In this document: positions 27,999-35,549 of the stretch, piece by piece | Position numbering within the stretch: position 1 is the stretch's first letter | Layout of the letters: every line of letters begins with the position of its first letter | Assembly (NCBI GenBank): GCA_947470805.1 | Contig: CANIVU010000093.1 | Location: 1 to 35,549 of the forward strand | Origin: Acidobacteriota bacterium | GTDB taxonomy: Bacteria; Acidobacteriota; Terriglobia; Bryobacterales; Bryobacteraceae | Direction: 5' to 3' | DNA length: 35,549 nucleotides | Notes under the pieces: model-generated | The model's input: only the letters and a program-made list of their open reading frames with translations | What the model was told of the DNA's origin: nothing | Database searches by the model: none | Made by a program: the position numbers and the translations under genes

Positions 27999-29267
27999 TC
28001 ACCGCTTCGGAGCGCGCTTACCAATGCAGTACAAGTACCCGGCGGTCCGCAGAAAAAGCTGCCCGTCACTCACCGCCGGCGAACTCAACGTGTAATCTTT
28101 CATATCGTTTTCAGAAAGCACCTTGAACTCCGGCCCAGCCTGAATCACAGTTACCAATCCGTCCTCATTCGTTACATATAGCTTGCCATCCGCCAGCAAC
28201 GGCGAAGAACTGTAAATCGCCGATTTGATCCGCTTGCCCCCATAGATTTCCTGCCCTGTCTTGGCATCCAGGCACCACAGAATCCCCCGGTCATTGGTCA
28301 CATAAAGGTACTTCCCATCGGTCACCGGGGTCGGCACATCCGGTCCGTTCGGGTTCTGCCAGGCAACGTGAGTCTTGCTCACGTCGCCCTTCCCGCCCGG
28401 TCGCAACGCCGTCAGCGGCCGCACCCGCGTCGGCGCATAAATAAGCCCGTCGCGTACCACAGGTGATGCAATGATCCGGTTCATCGGATTGTTCTGCGGG
28501 TTCAAAACGTTGGCGCGCCACAACTCCTTCAATGTCGCCGGGTCATGTCCCGTCACCACATCGCCACCCGAAATAATGATCTCCGTCTGTTTGCCCGATG
28601 TCCAAACGGCTGGCGTCGTATAGCTGTCCGGCGACTCCACAATCGCTTCCGTCGGCCGTTCCATCCGCACCACCGTCTTCCCGGTCTTCGGATCGATTCG
28701 CAAAATGTAAGAAGGATCGTCCGTTTTCATTCCGTGCAGAACCTGGACGTACAGCGTCCCATTCCACAACAACGGCGACGACGCGTAGCCCCAGTTCAAC
28801 CCGAACTTGCCGTAGTCCTTCTGGATGTCCCGCGTCCAAAGCTCCGTCCCGTTGAAATCGAACGCCTTGAAGATCCCCGTGCCCGTCATCACGAAGACGG
28901 ATTTCCCATCCGTCACCGGCGACGGCGACGACATGTTCTGCTTATTGATCTTGTAGTTCCCGCCGCCGAGTTTCTTCTTCCACTTCACTCCGCCAGCGCC
29001 CCGGTCGAGCGCCCACAGTTGCAGGTCATCCCCCTCGGCGACATTCAGGAAAATCGTCTCGCCCCAAACAATCGGCGTCGCCCCGCTCCTGCTCGGCAAC
29101 GCCACTTTCCAGGTCACGTTCTCCTCGGTCGACCACCGCTCCGGCAAACCCTTTTCTTCGCTGACGCCATCCAGCGACGGCCCTCTCCACTGGGGCCAAT
29201 TCCCCCCGAAGACCACAGGCAGGCAAAGTGCGAAAAGAATCCAAATGCGGCGCATACTCGACATCAT
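27999..29267 (-). CDS. PQQ-like beta-propeller protein (intact copy)
   Basis: A 422-residue secreted protein. ATG 29267 has GGGGGAG eight bases upstream; ATG 29255 is an alternative. After the signal peptide ([17 protein letters not shown]) comes [13 protein letters not shown] and repeated propeller blades: [92 protein letters not shown]. Such proteins are common in Planctomycetes and Acidobacteria; whether PQQ is bound is uncertain, since no dehydrogenase active-site motif is visible. It is probably co-transcribed with the LacI gene and is homologous over its length to the frameshifted copy at 22387-23666. Confidence 0.9.
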   Translation of the reverse strand: MMSSMRRIWILFALCLPVVFGGNWPQWRGPSLDGVSEEKGLPERWSTEENVTWKVALPSRSGATPIVWGETIFLNVAEGDDLQLWALDRGAGGVKWKKKLGGGNYKINKQNMSSPSPVTDGKSVFVMTGTGIFKAFDFNGTELWTRDIQKDYGKFGLNWGYASSPLLWNGTLYVQVLHGMKTDDPSYILRIDPKTGKTVVRMERPTEAIVESPDSYTTPAVWTSGKQTEIIISGGDVVTGHDPATLKELWRANVLNPQNNPMNRIIASPVVRDGLIYAPTRVRPLTALRPGGKGDVSKTHVAWQNPNGPDVPTPVTDGKYLYVTNDRGILWCLDAKTGQEIYGGKRIKSAIYSSSPLLADGKLYVTNEDGLVTVIQAGPEFKVLSENDMKDYTLSSPAVSDGQLFLRTAGYLYCIGKRAPKR

Positions 29268-29320
29268 ATATCGGGCTCCCCCAACCCCCGTCCCGACTCG
29301 ATATGATCTTGGAGATTTTT

Positions 29321-31129
29321 ATGCTGTCCCGACTGTCCCTCTCATTGGCCCTGTTGCTGCCTGTCCTCGCTCAACCCAAGGCCCCGTTGCCTGACGGCCA
29401 CCCGCGCGTGAACGAATCCGGACAGCGTCAAAAGCTCTCCCAGCTAACCGCCTCAGTGCGCGGCGACGCCACCCCGCCCGTGGGCCCCATCACCCACCGC
29501 AATTTTATTGACGATCACATCTTCGGCGCCATGCGCCGCGAGCAGATACCGCACGCCCCACTCGCCTCCGACGAAGAGTTCTTCCGCCGCATTCACCTCG
29601 ACTTGACCGGCCGCATCGGCGATTCGGCTGACCTCGAGAAATTCACCGCCTCCACCGATCCCGCCAAACGCGACAAGCTGATCGACGCCCTCACCGTCAG
29701 CCCAGCCTTCAAAGCCCGCTGGACCTATTGGTTCGGCGACCTCGCCAAAACAGCCTCCAACCGGGTCGGCAACGACGGCAAAAATCTCTTCTACAAATGG
29801 ATTTACGACAACATTCACCTCAACCGTCCCTACAACGAAATGGTGAAGGACATGCTCACCGCCAACGCGGCCAGCAACTGGTATGTCGGCCCCGCCAGTT
29901 ACGTCGCCCGCTGGGTTGTCGTCGGCCTAACGTGTGAAGACACGGTCCACGAAGATACCTCTGACGAACTGGCCATCAGCGCCGTCAATCACTTCATGGG
30001 CGTCGATCTGTCGTGCGTCTCTTGCCACGATGGCGCCCGGCATTTGGAGAAGATCAATCTCTATCTCGCTTCCCGGAAGCGCGAAGAGCTTTGGAAAACA
30101 GCCGCCTTCTTCGGCGGCACCCGCGTGCTCCGGCGCGTTGAAATCGCCACCACGCAAGATGAGTATTCGATCGATGACGACGGCCCCGGCTACGACGCGG
30201 GCGCCCGAACCGTGGTCCGTGTGCCGCGCAACGGCAAGGGCAAGCTCGATCCCTCGTTCATTCTCAACGGCGCCACCCCTGCGCCCGGCAAACCCCTGCG
30301 TTCCGAATTCGCCCGCATCCTCACCTCCCACCCGCAGTTCGCCCGCTCAACGGTCAATATGTTCTGGGCTGAAATGTTCGGCGTGGGCATTGTTGACCCG
30401 CCCCACGAGTTCGATCTCCTCCGCCAGGACCCCAAGAATCCGCCTCCTGCTCCTTGGACCCTGCAGCCATCCCACCCCGAACTCCTCGACGCGCTCGCCG
30501 ACGATTTCCGCGCCCACAACTACGACCTCCGCCACCTCTTTCGGACCATCGCCAAGTCCAGCGCCTATCAACTCTCCTCCCGCTTCCCCGGCGAGTGGAA
30601 GGACAGCTACGCCAAATTCTTCGCCCGCCGTTTCGTCCGCCGCCTCACTGCCGAACAGATTCACGACTCGCTTGTCTTCGCGACAAATCTCCACACCCGC
30701 ATCCCCATCCGCGACACGAATCTGAACGTGAAATACGCCACCGAACTCCGCTCTCCGGAGGACCTGAAACAGAACTTCCCGGGCGCTAAGGACCTCTACT
30801 TCTTCCTCGACTCCTTCGGCCAGACCAATCGCGAGTACTCCGAACGAACCAACGATGGCGACGTCACACAGGCCGTCCTGCTTCTCAACAGTCCCTTCGT
30901 GCGCGAACAGGTCCGTGCCAAACCGGGAAGCTATCTGGCCACTCTGGTTGCCGCCGGCACTGCTGCCGAAGCCCGCATCGACAAGCTCTTCCAGCGCTTT
31001 CTGCTCCGGCAACCAACCGCCGAAGAACGCCGCCTGGCAATGCAAGTCGTCGCCGCCGGCGACGCCAAAAACTACGAGGACCTCCAGTGGCTCCTCGTCA
31101 ACAAAGTCGAATTCCTCTTCAACTACTAG
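29321..31129 (+). CDS. DUF1549/DUF1553 domain protein (PSCyt2-type)
   Basis: A 602-residue protein. ATG 29321 has GGAG six bases upstream and starts a signal peptide (MLSRLSLSLALLLPVLAQ). DUF1549 occupies about 60-255: FIDDHIFGAMRREQI, EEFFRRIHLDLTGRI, RPYNEMVKDMLTA and LSCVSCHDG, a CxxCH motif at 232-236. DUF1553 follows (about 325-600): LRSEFARILTSHPQFARSTVNMFWAEMFG, YDLRHLFRTIAKSSAYQLSS, RRLTAEQIHDSLVFAT, TQAVLLLNSPFVREQV. The family is linked to cytochrome-like domains in Planctomycetes and Solibacter and is nearly always paired with DUF1501, as here. Exported; function unknown. Confidence 0.92.
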   Translation: MLSRLSLSLALLLPVLAQPKAPLPDGHPRVNESGQRQKLSQLTASVRGDATPPVGPITHRNFIDDHIFGAMRREQIPHAPLASDEEFFRRIHLDLTGRIGDSADLEKFTASTDPAKRDKLIDALTVSPAFKARWTYWFGDLAKTASNRVGNDGKNLFYKWIYDNIHLNRPYNEMVKDMLTANAASNWYVGPASYVARWVVVGLTCEDTVHEDTSDELAISAVNHFMGVDLSCVSCHDGARHLEKINLYLASRKREELWKTAAFFGGTRVLRRVEIATTQDEYSIDDDGPGYDAGARTVVRVPRNGKGKLDPSFILNGATPAPGKPLRSEFARILTSHPQFARSTVNMFWAEMFGVGIVDPPHEFDLLRQDPKNPPPAPWTLQPSHPELLDALADDFRAHNYDLRHLFRTIAKSSAYQLSSRFPGEWKDSYAKFFARRFVRRLTAEQIHDSLVFATNLHTRIPIRDTNLNVKYATELRSPEDLKQNFPGAKDLYFFLDSFGQTNREYSERTNDGDVTQAVLLLNSPFVREQVRAKPGSYLATLVAAGTAAEARIDKLFQRFLLRQPTAEERRLAMQVVAAGDAKNYEDLQWLLVNKVEFLFNY

Positions 31130-31136
31130 GCCTGTC

Positions 31137-32519
31137 ATGTCCCACCCTCTCGACAACTTCCTCACTCGCCGCCAGTTGTTCCGCGCCGGCGCCACCACCG
31201 TTGGCGCCTACTCGTTCCTTCCCTTAACCGGCACTCAGGCCCGCGCCGCCCAGCCTGTAAAGCCCCGCGGCTCCGCACGTTTTGTCATATGGGTCGTGCT
31301 CGATGGCGGTGCCTCCCATCTGGACACCTGGGATCTCAAGGAAGGCCCCTGGACCCCGTCCGATTTTGATGTCCGCGAAATTCAGCCCGGCCTGAAATGG
31401 CCCATGGGGCTGTTCCCCCAACTTTCCAAGCAACTGCCCAACTCCGCTATCGTCCGGTCTCTCGAAGCCTGGGACAGCGTCCACGGTCGCGCGCAATATT
31501 ATGTGCAATCCGCGCACGCCTTGAATCCGGCCTTGCATAAAGAAATCCCCAGCGTCGGCTCCGTTGTTGCCATGGAGTGGCAACAGCGCCGCCGCTCCAC
31601 CGATTCGCTCCCCTCCTACGTCGCGCTCAATGTAACGCAGACACAAGCCGGCCTCCTCAAGTCCGGTTTCCTCCCCGCTCTCTACTCCCCGTTTCATATC
31701 CAAACCCAAACCAGCCTGTCGGCCTACACCGTCGACAATGCCGACGAAAAGGCCGAATTCCAACGCCGCTGGGCGCTCCTGAAAGACTTCGACGCCCGCC
31801 TTCGCAACGACAGTTCCCTCCAGGCGAAAGCCTATCGCGATTACAACGACCACTACGAATCCGCCGTGCGCCTCCTCTCCGACCCGCGCACCGCTCCCCT
31901 CTTCAGCCTCCCCGACGACGAGAAGAAGCGCTACGGTTCCACTCCCGTCGGCGATGCCTGCCTCATCGCCCGCAATCTGGTGGAGGCCGACTCCGGCACC
32001 CATTTCATCTTCATCCTGCATCCTGGATGGGATCATCACTCCGACATCTATCAGCGCAAGAATATTTACAAACAATCCGCCGAACTCGACCCCGCCCTCT
32101 CCAACCTCCTGCAAGACCTTGCAACGCGCAAACGTCCCGACGGCAAGTCTCTGCTCGACGAAACGCTCGTCATCTCAACCGGCGAGTTCGGCCGTACCCC
32201 GGGCCACATCACGCAAGGCCTCAAAGGCCGTGACCATTACCAGTACGCCTTCTCCGGTCTCTTCGCCGGCGGCGGCGTCAAAGGCGGCCAGATCATCGGC
32301 AAAACCAGCGACGATGGCGCCAAGGTCCTCGACGCCGGTTGGGGCGTGAAACGCTCCATTTACATGGAGGACATCGCCACCACGATTTACTCGGTCATGG
32401 GCATCGATTGGCGCAAGACCATCAAGGGCACTCCCTCCGGCCGCGACTTCTACTACATCGAACCATTCGCCTCCCAGAAGATGATCGTCAGCCGCGAGAT
32501 CGAACCGCTCTTCGGCTAG
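31137..32519 (+). CDS. DUF1501 domain-containing protein with Tat signal
   Basis: A 460-residue protein, ATG 31137, seven bases after the DUF1549 gene. A longer frame starting at 30855 was rejected because it overlaps that gene. LTRRQLFRAGATTVGAYSFLPL is a twin-arginine signal. Then FVIWVVLDGGASHLDTWD, the DUF1501 metal-site-like start (alkaline-phosphatase/sulfatase fold), and later FIFILHPGWDHHSDIYQRKN, LVISTGEFGRTPG and GRDHYQYAFSGLFAGGGVKGGQIIG, all DUF1501 hallmarks. The protein acts outside the cytoplasm, probably with its DUF1549 partner; the reaction is not known. A strong terminator follows. Confidence 0.93.
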   Translation: MSHPLDNFLTRRQLFRAGATTVGAYSFLPLTGTQARAAQPVKPRGSARFVIWVVLDGGASHLDTWDLKEGPWTPSDFDVREIQPGLKWPMGLFPQLSKQLPNSAIVRSLEAWDSVHGRAQYYVQSAHALNPALHKEIPSVGSVVAMEWQQRRRSTDSLPSYVALNVTQTQAGLLKSGFLPALYSPFHIQTQTSLSAYTVDNADEKAEFQRRWALLKDFDARLRNDSSLQAKAYRDYNDHYESAVRLLSDPRTAPLFSLPDDEKKRYGSTPVGDACLIARNLVEADSGTHFIFILHPGWDHHSDIYQRKNIYKQSAELDPALSNLLQDLATRKRPDGKSLLDETLVISTGEFGRTPGHITQGLKGRDHYQYAFSGLFAGGGVKGGQIIGKTSDDGAKVLDAGWGVKRSIYMEDIATTIYSVMGIDWRKTIKGTPSGRDFYYIEPFASQKMIVSREIEPLFG

Positions 32520-32539
32520 TTCATTCCCATCTCCATCCC

Positions 32540-32581
32540 GAACCGGCGCGCGAGCCTCCCCTCGCGCGCCGGTTCTTTTTT
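32540..32581 (+). terminator. Rho-independent terminator after the DUF1549-DUF1501 operon
   Basis: A 15-base stem, 32540-32554 (GAACCGGCGCGCGAG) with 32561-32575, is perfectly complementary, with a CCTCCC loop and six T bases immediately after (32576-32581). It lies 20 bases beyond the DUF1501 stop and ends just before the SPFH promoter. Confidence 0.95.
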
Positions 32582-32594
32582 GTGCGTTTTTCTC

Positions 32595-32622
32595 TTGACG
32601 TGGAATATCAAAGTGATATCAT
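32595..32622 (+). promoter_or_regulatory. Sigma-70 promoter of the SPFH-RHH operon
   Basis: TTGACG (32595-32600) and TATCAT (32617-32622) are each one mismatch from consensus and are separated by 16 bases. Transcription would start near 32630, about 30 bases before the SPFH ATG, which has AAGGAAGG upstream. The -10 overlaps the repeat array listed separately. Confidence 0.75.
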
Positions 32623-32631
32623 TTATATATC
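32605..32631 (+). promoter_or_regulatory. Putative operator: three ATATC boxes at 11-bp period
   Basis: ATATC occurs at 32605-32609, 32616-32620 and 32627-32631, exactly 11 bases start to start, covering the spacer, -10 and probable start site. The first two boxes also form a dyad, ATATCA-AAG-TGATAT (32605-32619), and TGATATCA (32614-32621) is a perfect palindrome. Such tandem short boxes on one DNA face are typical of ribbon-helix-helix repressors; an RHH protein is encoded in the same operon. Binding is inferred. Confidence 0.6.
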
Positions 32632-32660
32632 CATAGGCTATTTGCTCAAGGAAGGTCAAA

Positions 32661-33539
32661 ATGATCAAAGAACTTCGCATTACCGCCGCTTCCGGCTACC
32701 TCATGCTCCTCGTCGACGTTGCCCTCTACGCCGCCGCCGTCTACGCCTTCGCCAGCGTCAAGCGCGTCGAAACCATGTCGCCGGCCGTTGTCGCGTTCAG
32801 CGCTCTGGCTATCCTCTTGTTCGCCATCACCGTATCCTGCGGTTTCTTTACCGTGCAACCCAACAACGCTGTTGTTCTCCAGTTGTTCGGCAAGTACGTC
32901 GGCACCGTCAAGGACGAAGGCTTGCGTTGGGCGAACCCCTTCTACGCCAAACGCCCCGTCTCGCTGCGCACCCGGAACTTTGAAACAAACCGTCTGAAGG
33001 TAAATGATTTCGACGGGAATCCCATCGAGATCGGCGCTGTCGTTGTCTGGAAGGTCGTCGACTCCGCGGAAGCTTCGTTCCAGGTGGACAACTACGAAAA
33101 CTACGTCAACATCCAAAGCGAGTCCGCCTTGCGAACACTGGCTACCCACTACGCCTATGACTCGCACGAAAAAGATGGCATTTCCCTCCGAGCCAACACC
33201 GAAGAGATCGCCAACCGGCTTCGGCACGAAATCCAGGAACGCCTGACCGTCGCCGGCGTCTCCGTGGTAGAAGCCCGCATCAGCCATCTGGCCTATGCCC
33301 CTGAAATTGCCGCGGCCATGTTGCAACGCCAGCAGGCGTCCGCCATCGTCGCCGCCCGCTCGAAGATTGTCGAAGGCGCGGTTGGTATGGTGGAAATGGC
33401 TCTCGCCATGCTCAACGAACGCGCTGTCGTCAGCCTCGATGAGGAACGCAAAGCGGCTATGGTCTCCAATCTCCTGGTGGTCCTCTGCGGCGAGCGCAGT
33501 ACACAACCTGTCATCAATGCCGGAACACTGCACCACTAA
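32661..33539 (+). CDS. SPFH (band 7/prohibitin-like) membrane protein
   Basis: A 292-residue protein with a strong Shine-Dalgarno (AAGGAAGG). Two transmembrane helices lie at about 12-32 and 41-63, followed by an SPFH domain: [110 protein letters not shown]. The end is helical with no long coiled coil. SPFH proteins form membrane-associated oligomers or microdomain scaffolds; this one is short, and no NfeD or protease partner is present. It is instead followed ten bases later by a ribbon-helix-helix gene. Confidence 0.92.
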   Translation: MIKELRITAASGYLMLLVDVALYAAAVYAFASVKRVETMSPAVVAFSALAILLFAITVSCGFFTVQPNNAVVLQLFGKYVGTVKDEGLRWANPFYAKRPVSLRTRNFETNRLKVNDFDGNPIEIGAVVVWKVVDSAEASFQVDNYENYVNIQSESALRTLATHYAYDSHEKDGISLRANTEEIANRLRHEIQERLTVAGVSVVEARISHLAYAPEIAAAMLQRQQASAIVAARSKIVEGAVGMVEMALAMLNERAVVSLDEERKAAMVSNLLVVLCGERSTQPVINAGTLHH

Positions 33540-33548
33540 GGAACTGCC

Positions 33549-33734
33549 ATGGCAGAGCGGAAATCATTCCTGATCCGCATTGATGCGCAGACCCTCGACC
33601 TGGTCAAAGAGTGGGCGGACGACGAGTTCCGCTCACTCAACGGACAGGTCGAATTCCTGTTGCGCGACGCGCTGAAACGCGCCGGGCGGCTGAAAGCCCC
33701 AGCCGCCAAACCACCGGCAAAAGACGACAAATGA
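33549..33734 (+). CDS. Arc-like ribbon-helix-helix DNA-binding protein
   Basis: A 61-residue protein with AAGGA upstream of ATG 33549. The first part KSFLIRIDAQTLDLVKEWADDEFRS gives the beta strand and first helix, and LNGQVEFLLRDALKRAGR the second helix, matching Arc/MetJ-type RHH repressors. The tail is Ala/Pro/Lys-rich. These proteins dimerise and use the paired strands to read DNA. It is co-transcribed with the SPFH gene and probably represses their shared promoter through the ATATC repeats. Not a recognised toxin-antitoxin antitoxin, as no toxin gene is adjacent. Its TGA directly abuts the stop of the convergent DUF5995 gene. Confidence 0.88.
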   Translation: MAERKSFLIRIDAQTLDLVKEWADDEFRSLNGQVEFLLRDALKRAGRLKAPAAKPPAKDDK

Positions 33735-34487
33735 TCATTGCAACGCGTCGATAATCCGCACCACGTCCTGCGCTTCGCTTTTCACCACCATACGAATCGT
33801 CGCTCGCATGAGAAACTCCGGCGGGTCCAGCACTCCCGCCCCGATCACCGTGATTCCCGTGTCCACGGCGCCAATCGCCGCCGGCTTTTCCCCAGTCCCT
33901 AATCCCGCAAAAAACTTCGCCTGCATCCACGCCGCGTCGCGCGCCTTGGCCATGCTGAACTCCACCATCCGCTCCTCGTGCCGCCCGCCCACCGTGTCCA
34001 GCATCCACATCAGCGGTGAAACGCTTGCAATCGCGTCCTGCACGCCGTCCACCTGTTCATTCAGGATTTGATTGATCTCCTGAAAATCCCCTTGCAATGT
34101 TGCAATCGCCGGCCCAGGCGCTACTTCAGCCGCCGCCACAGCCAGATCCAGGTTGATGTGCGCATTCATTCCCAGTAACAGGTGCTGAATAATCGTCCGG
34201 TCCGCTCGCCCCGCCGCCTGGAAAGCCAGCAACCAGCATCGGCTAACCGCCTGCCCCGCCCGCCATTCGTCGTAAGCCGCCAGATACCGGTTCGCAAAGA
34301 CGACGTCCAGTCGCTCCATCCGCGCCCCGTCTTGAAACCGTCCCTGCGCGATCCCGTCTCGAACGGCTCTTGTCACCCGCCGGTACAGGGCAGGGAAGTA
34401 CCCCAGCCGCGAATGCTCTCCACGCGCCTGTTCAATGATTACCGTCAGCGCATCCACTACTTCGTCAATCGATCTGGCGAAAGGCAT
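33735..34487 (-). CDS. DUF5995 family protein
   Basis: A 250-residue protein, ATG 34487; no clear Shine-Dalgarno is present and further upstream starts would run into the divergent esterase gene. The DUF5995 hallmark HLLLGMNAHINLDLAVAAAE is present, preceded by ERLDVVFANRYLAAYDEWRAG and followed by DFQEINQILNEQVDGVQDAI. No signal peptide or membrane segment is visible; the protein is mostly helical. Function unknown. It is convergent with the RHH gene with no base between the two stop codons (TGATCA). Confidence 0.87.
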   Translation of the reverse strand: MPFARSIDEVVDALTVIIEQARGEHSRLGYFPALYRRVTRAVRDGIAQGRFQDGARMERLDVVFANRYLAAYDEWRAGQAVSRCWLLAFQAAGRADRTIIQHLLLGMNAHINLDLAVAAAEVAPGPAIATLQGDFQEINQILNEQVDGVQDAIASVSPLMWMLDTVGGRHEERMVEFSMAKARDAAWMQAKFFAGLGTGEKPAAIGAVDTGITVIGAGVLDPPEFLMRATIRMVVKSEAQDVVRIIDALQ

Positions 34488-34545
34488 AGCGTTGCATTGT
34501 AAATCGTCTTGCGCCCGGTGTTGGGCCTGCGGTATCGTGACCCGC

Positions 34546-35406
34546 ATGCGTTCCTCCCTTCTTCTTTTGGCTACCGCCGCGACGCTTCTCGCCCAGCGCC
34601 CCGCCCCCGAGCCTCCCTCCTTCCCGCTCTGGGCCCAATCCGCCCCCGGCGCCCAAGGGACCGATGATAAAGACGTTCCCGCTCTCACCCCCTGGATCGC
34701 CAAAAACCCCAACGGCAAGGCGATCGTCGTCTGCCCCGGCGGCGGCTACGGTGCCCTCGCCAACGATCACGAAGGCAAACAAATCGCCCAGTGGCTGAAC
34801 TCGCAAGGCATCTCCGCCTTTGTTCTCCGCTACCGCCTCGGCCCCAAGTACCGCCATCCCGCCATGATCAATGACGTCCAGCGTGCCCTCCGCACCGTCC
34901 GTGCCCGCGCCGCGGAATTCAAGGTGAACCCGGCCAAAATCGGCGTCATGGGCTTCAGCGCCGGTGGCCACCTCTCCGCCACCGCGGCCACCCATTTCGA
35001 TGCCGGTAACGCCTCCAGCGACGATGTCATCGAACGTGCCAGTTCCCGCCCGGACTTCGCCGTTCTCGCCTACCCCGTTATCACCTTTACCGAAGAGGCC
35101 TACGTTCACAAAGGCAGCCGCCGCAATCTGCTGGGCGACAACCCCGACCCCAAGTTGGTCGAAAACCTCTCCGCCGAGCGTGCCGTCACCAAAGAAACCC
35201 CACCCTGTTTCCTCTTTCATACCAACGCCGACACCGGCGTTCCCCCCGAAAACAGTGTGCTGTTCTACCTCGCTCTCCGGAAGCACGGTGTCCCGGCGGA
35301 ACTGCATATTTACGAGAATGGACCGCACGGCGTCGGTCTCGCCTGGAGCGATATCGCCCTCAGCACCTGGCCGGCCCGTCTGGCCGACTGGCTACGAAAT
35401 CGCTAA
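34546..35406 (+). CDS. Secreted alpha/beta hydrolase, BD-FAE/acetylxylan esterase-like
   Basis: A 286-residue protein with signal peptide MRSSLLLLATAATLLAQ. It shows AIVVCPGGGYGALANDHEG (oxyanion GGGYG, residues 65-69), the nucleophile elbow GVMGFSAGGHLSA (Ser138), a likely acid Asp229 in FHTNADTGVPPENSVLF, and a catalytic His in GPHGVGL (His261). This is the pattern of bifunctional feruloyl/acetylxylan esterase-like hydrolases that deacylate plant polysaccharides. It lies 58 bases from the divergent DUF5995 gene and is followed by tRNA-Asn. Substrate is inferred from the family. Confidence 0.88.
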   Translation: MRSSLLLLATAATLLAQRPAPEPPSFPLWAQSAPGAQGTDDKDVPALTPWIAKNPNGKAIVVCPGGGYGALANDHEGKQIAQWLNSQGISAFVLRYRLGPKYRHPAMINDVQRALRTVRARAAEFKVNPAKIGVMGFSAGGHLSATAATHFDAGNASSDDVIERASSRPDFAVLAYPVITFTEEAYVHKGSRRNLLGDNPDPKLVENLSAERAVTKETPPCFLFHTNADTGVPPENSVLFYLALRKHGVPAELHIYENGPHGVGLAWSDIALSTWPARLADWLRNR

Positions 35407-35421
35407 AACCAGCATCGGAAG

Positions 35422-35451
35422 TTGACTTTTTCCGTCTCCGTTTGCTGTAAT
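35422..35451 (+). promoter_or_regulatory. Candidate promoter of tRNA-Asn
   Basis: TTGACT (35422-35427) and TGTAAT (35446-35451) are separated by 18 bases, about 21 bases before the mature tRNA. The strong -35 and position make it a likely tRNA promoter. Confidence 0.55.
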
Positions 35452-35472
35452 AAATGACGTAGCACACGCTGC

Positions 35473-35547
<75 letters not shown>

Positions 35548-35549
35548 AA

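Noticed and set aside
27999-29267. True PQQ-dependent alcohol dehydrogenase
   Set aside because: Too short and lacks the vicinal-cysteine and catalytic motifs; only propeller blades are present.
33549-33734. RHH protein as antitoxin of a toxin-antitoxin pair
   Set aside because: The neighbouring genes are SPFH and DUF5995, neither a toxin family, and no small toxin frame was found.

Overview
The window looks like chromosome of a GC-rich Acidobacteriota bacterium, most likely of the Bryobacterales/Solibacter type. This rests on gene content, not on a database search: an Oar-type TonB-dependent receptor with an N-terminal carboxypeptidase-regulatory domain, a DUF1549/DUF1553 + DUF1501 pair, two WPQWRG-type beta-propeller proteins, a compact ECF sigma/anti-sigma operon, and the conserved order ffs-dnaX-ybaB-recR.

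Layout. 1-2.4 kb (minus): a pseudopilin-G-like anchored protein, a tiny membrane protein, a large membrane protein with a disordered G/Q/K/E-rich region, and the N-terminus of an M20 peptidase running off the left edge. 2.4-5.7 kb (plus): three tightly packed genes for a Tat-signal mannonate dehydratase, an unknown protein and a Tat-signal DUF362 protein. 5.8-8.0 kb: tex. 8.0-13.0 kb (minus): DinB-like and DUF2721 genes, then an ECF sigma factor/anti-sigma/secreted protein operon with a clear ECF promoter, then a Nudix hydrolase overlapped by an alpha/beta hydrolase. 13.1-14.9 kb: a zinc-ribbon/TM/LamG-like protein and a convergent DUF4394 protein. 15.0-18.0 kb (plus): SRP RNA, dnaX, ybaB, recR. 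18.0-23.7 kb (minus): mtaB and a translationally coupled transport operon (propeller protein, DUF3311, sodium:solute symporter, MFS transporter); the propeller gene is frameshifted. 23.8-32.5 kb: TonB-dependent receptor, convergent LacI regulator with a second propeller gene upstream, then DUF1549 and DUF1501 genes ending at a strong terminator. 32.6-33.7 kb: an SPFH membrane protein and a ribbon-helix-helix protein behind a promoter carrying an 11-bp-periodic repeat. 33.7-35.5 kb: DUF5995 protein, a secreted BD-FAE-like esterase and tRNA-Asn.

How the genes work together. The right half reads as a nutrient-uptake and surface-protein locus: outer-membrane receptor, two inner-membrane transporters, periplasmic propellers, a LacI regulator and an esterase. 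The substrate cannot be read from sequence; mannonate dehydratase and the esterase make plant-derived sugars plausible. The most distinctive candidate system is the SPFH-RHH pair, whose promoter has three ATATC boxes exactly one helical turn apart, as expected for autoregulation by the RHH protein. By eye the plus strand changes from G-rich (left of about 16 kb) to C-rich (right of about 17.6 kb) independently of gene direction, which suggests a replichore boundary or a rearrangement junction near dnaX-recR.

No CRISPR array, insertion sequence, integrase or rRNA was seen. No gene-free stretch exceeds 300 bases.
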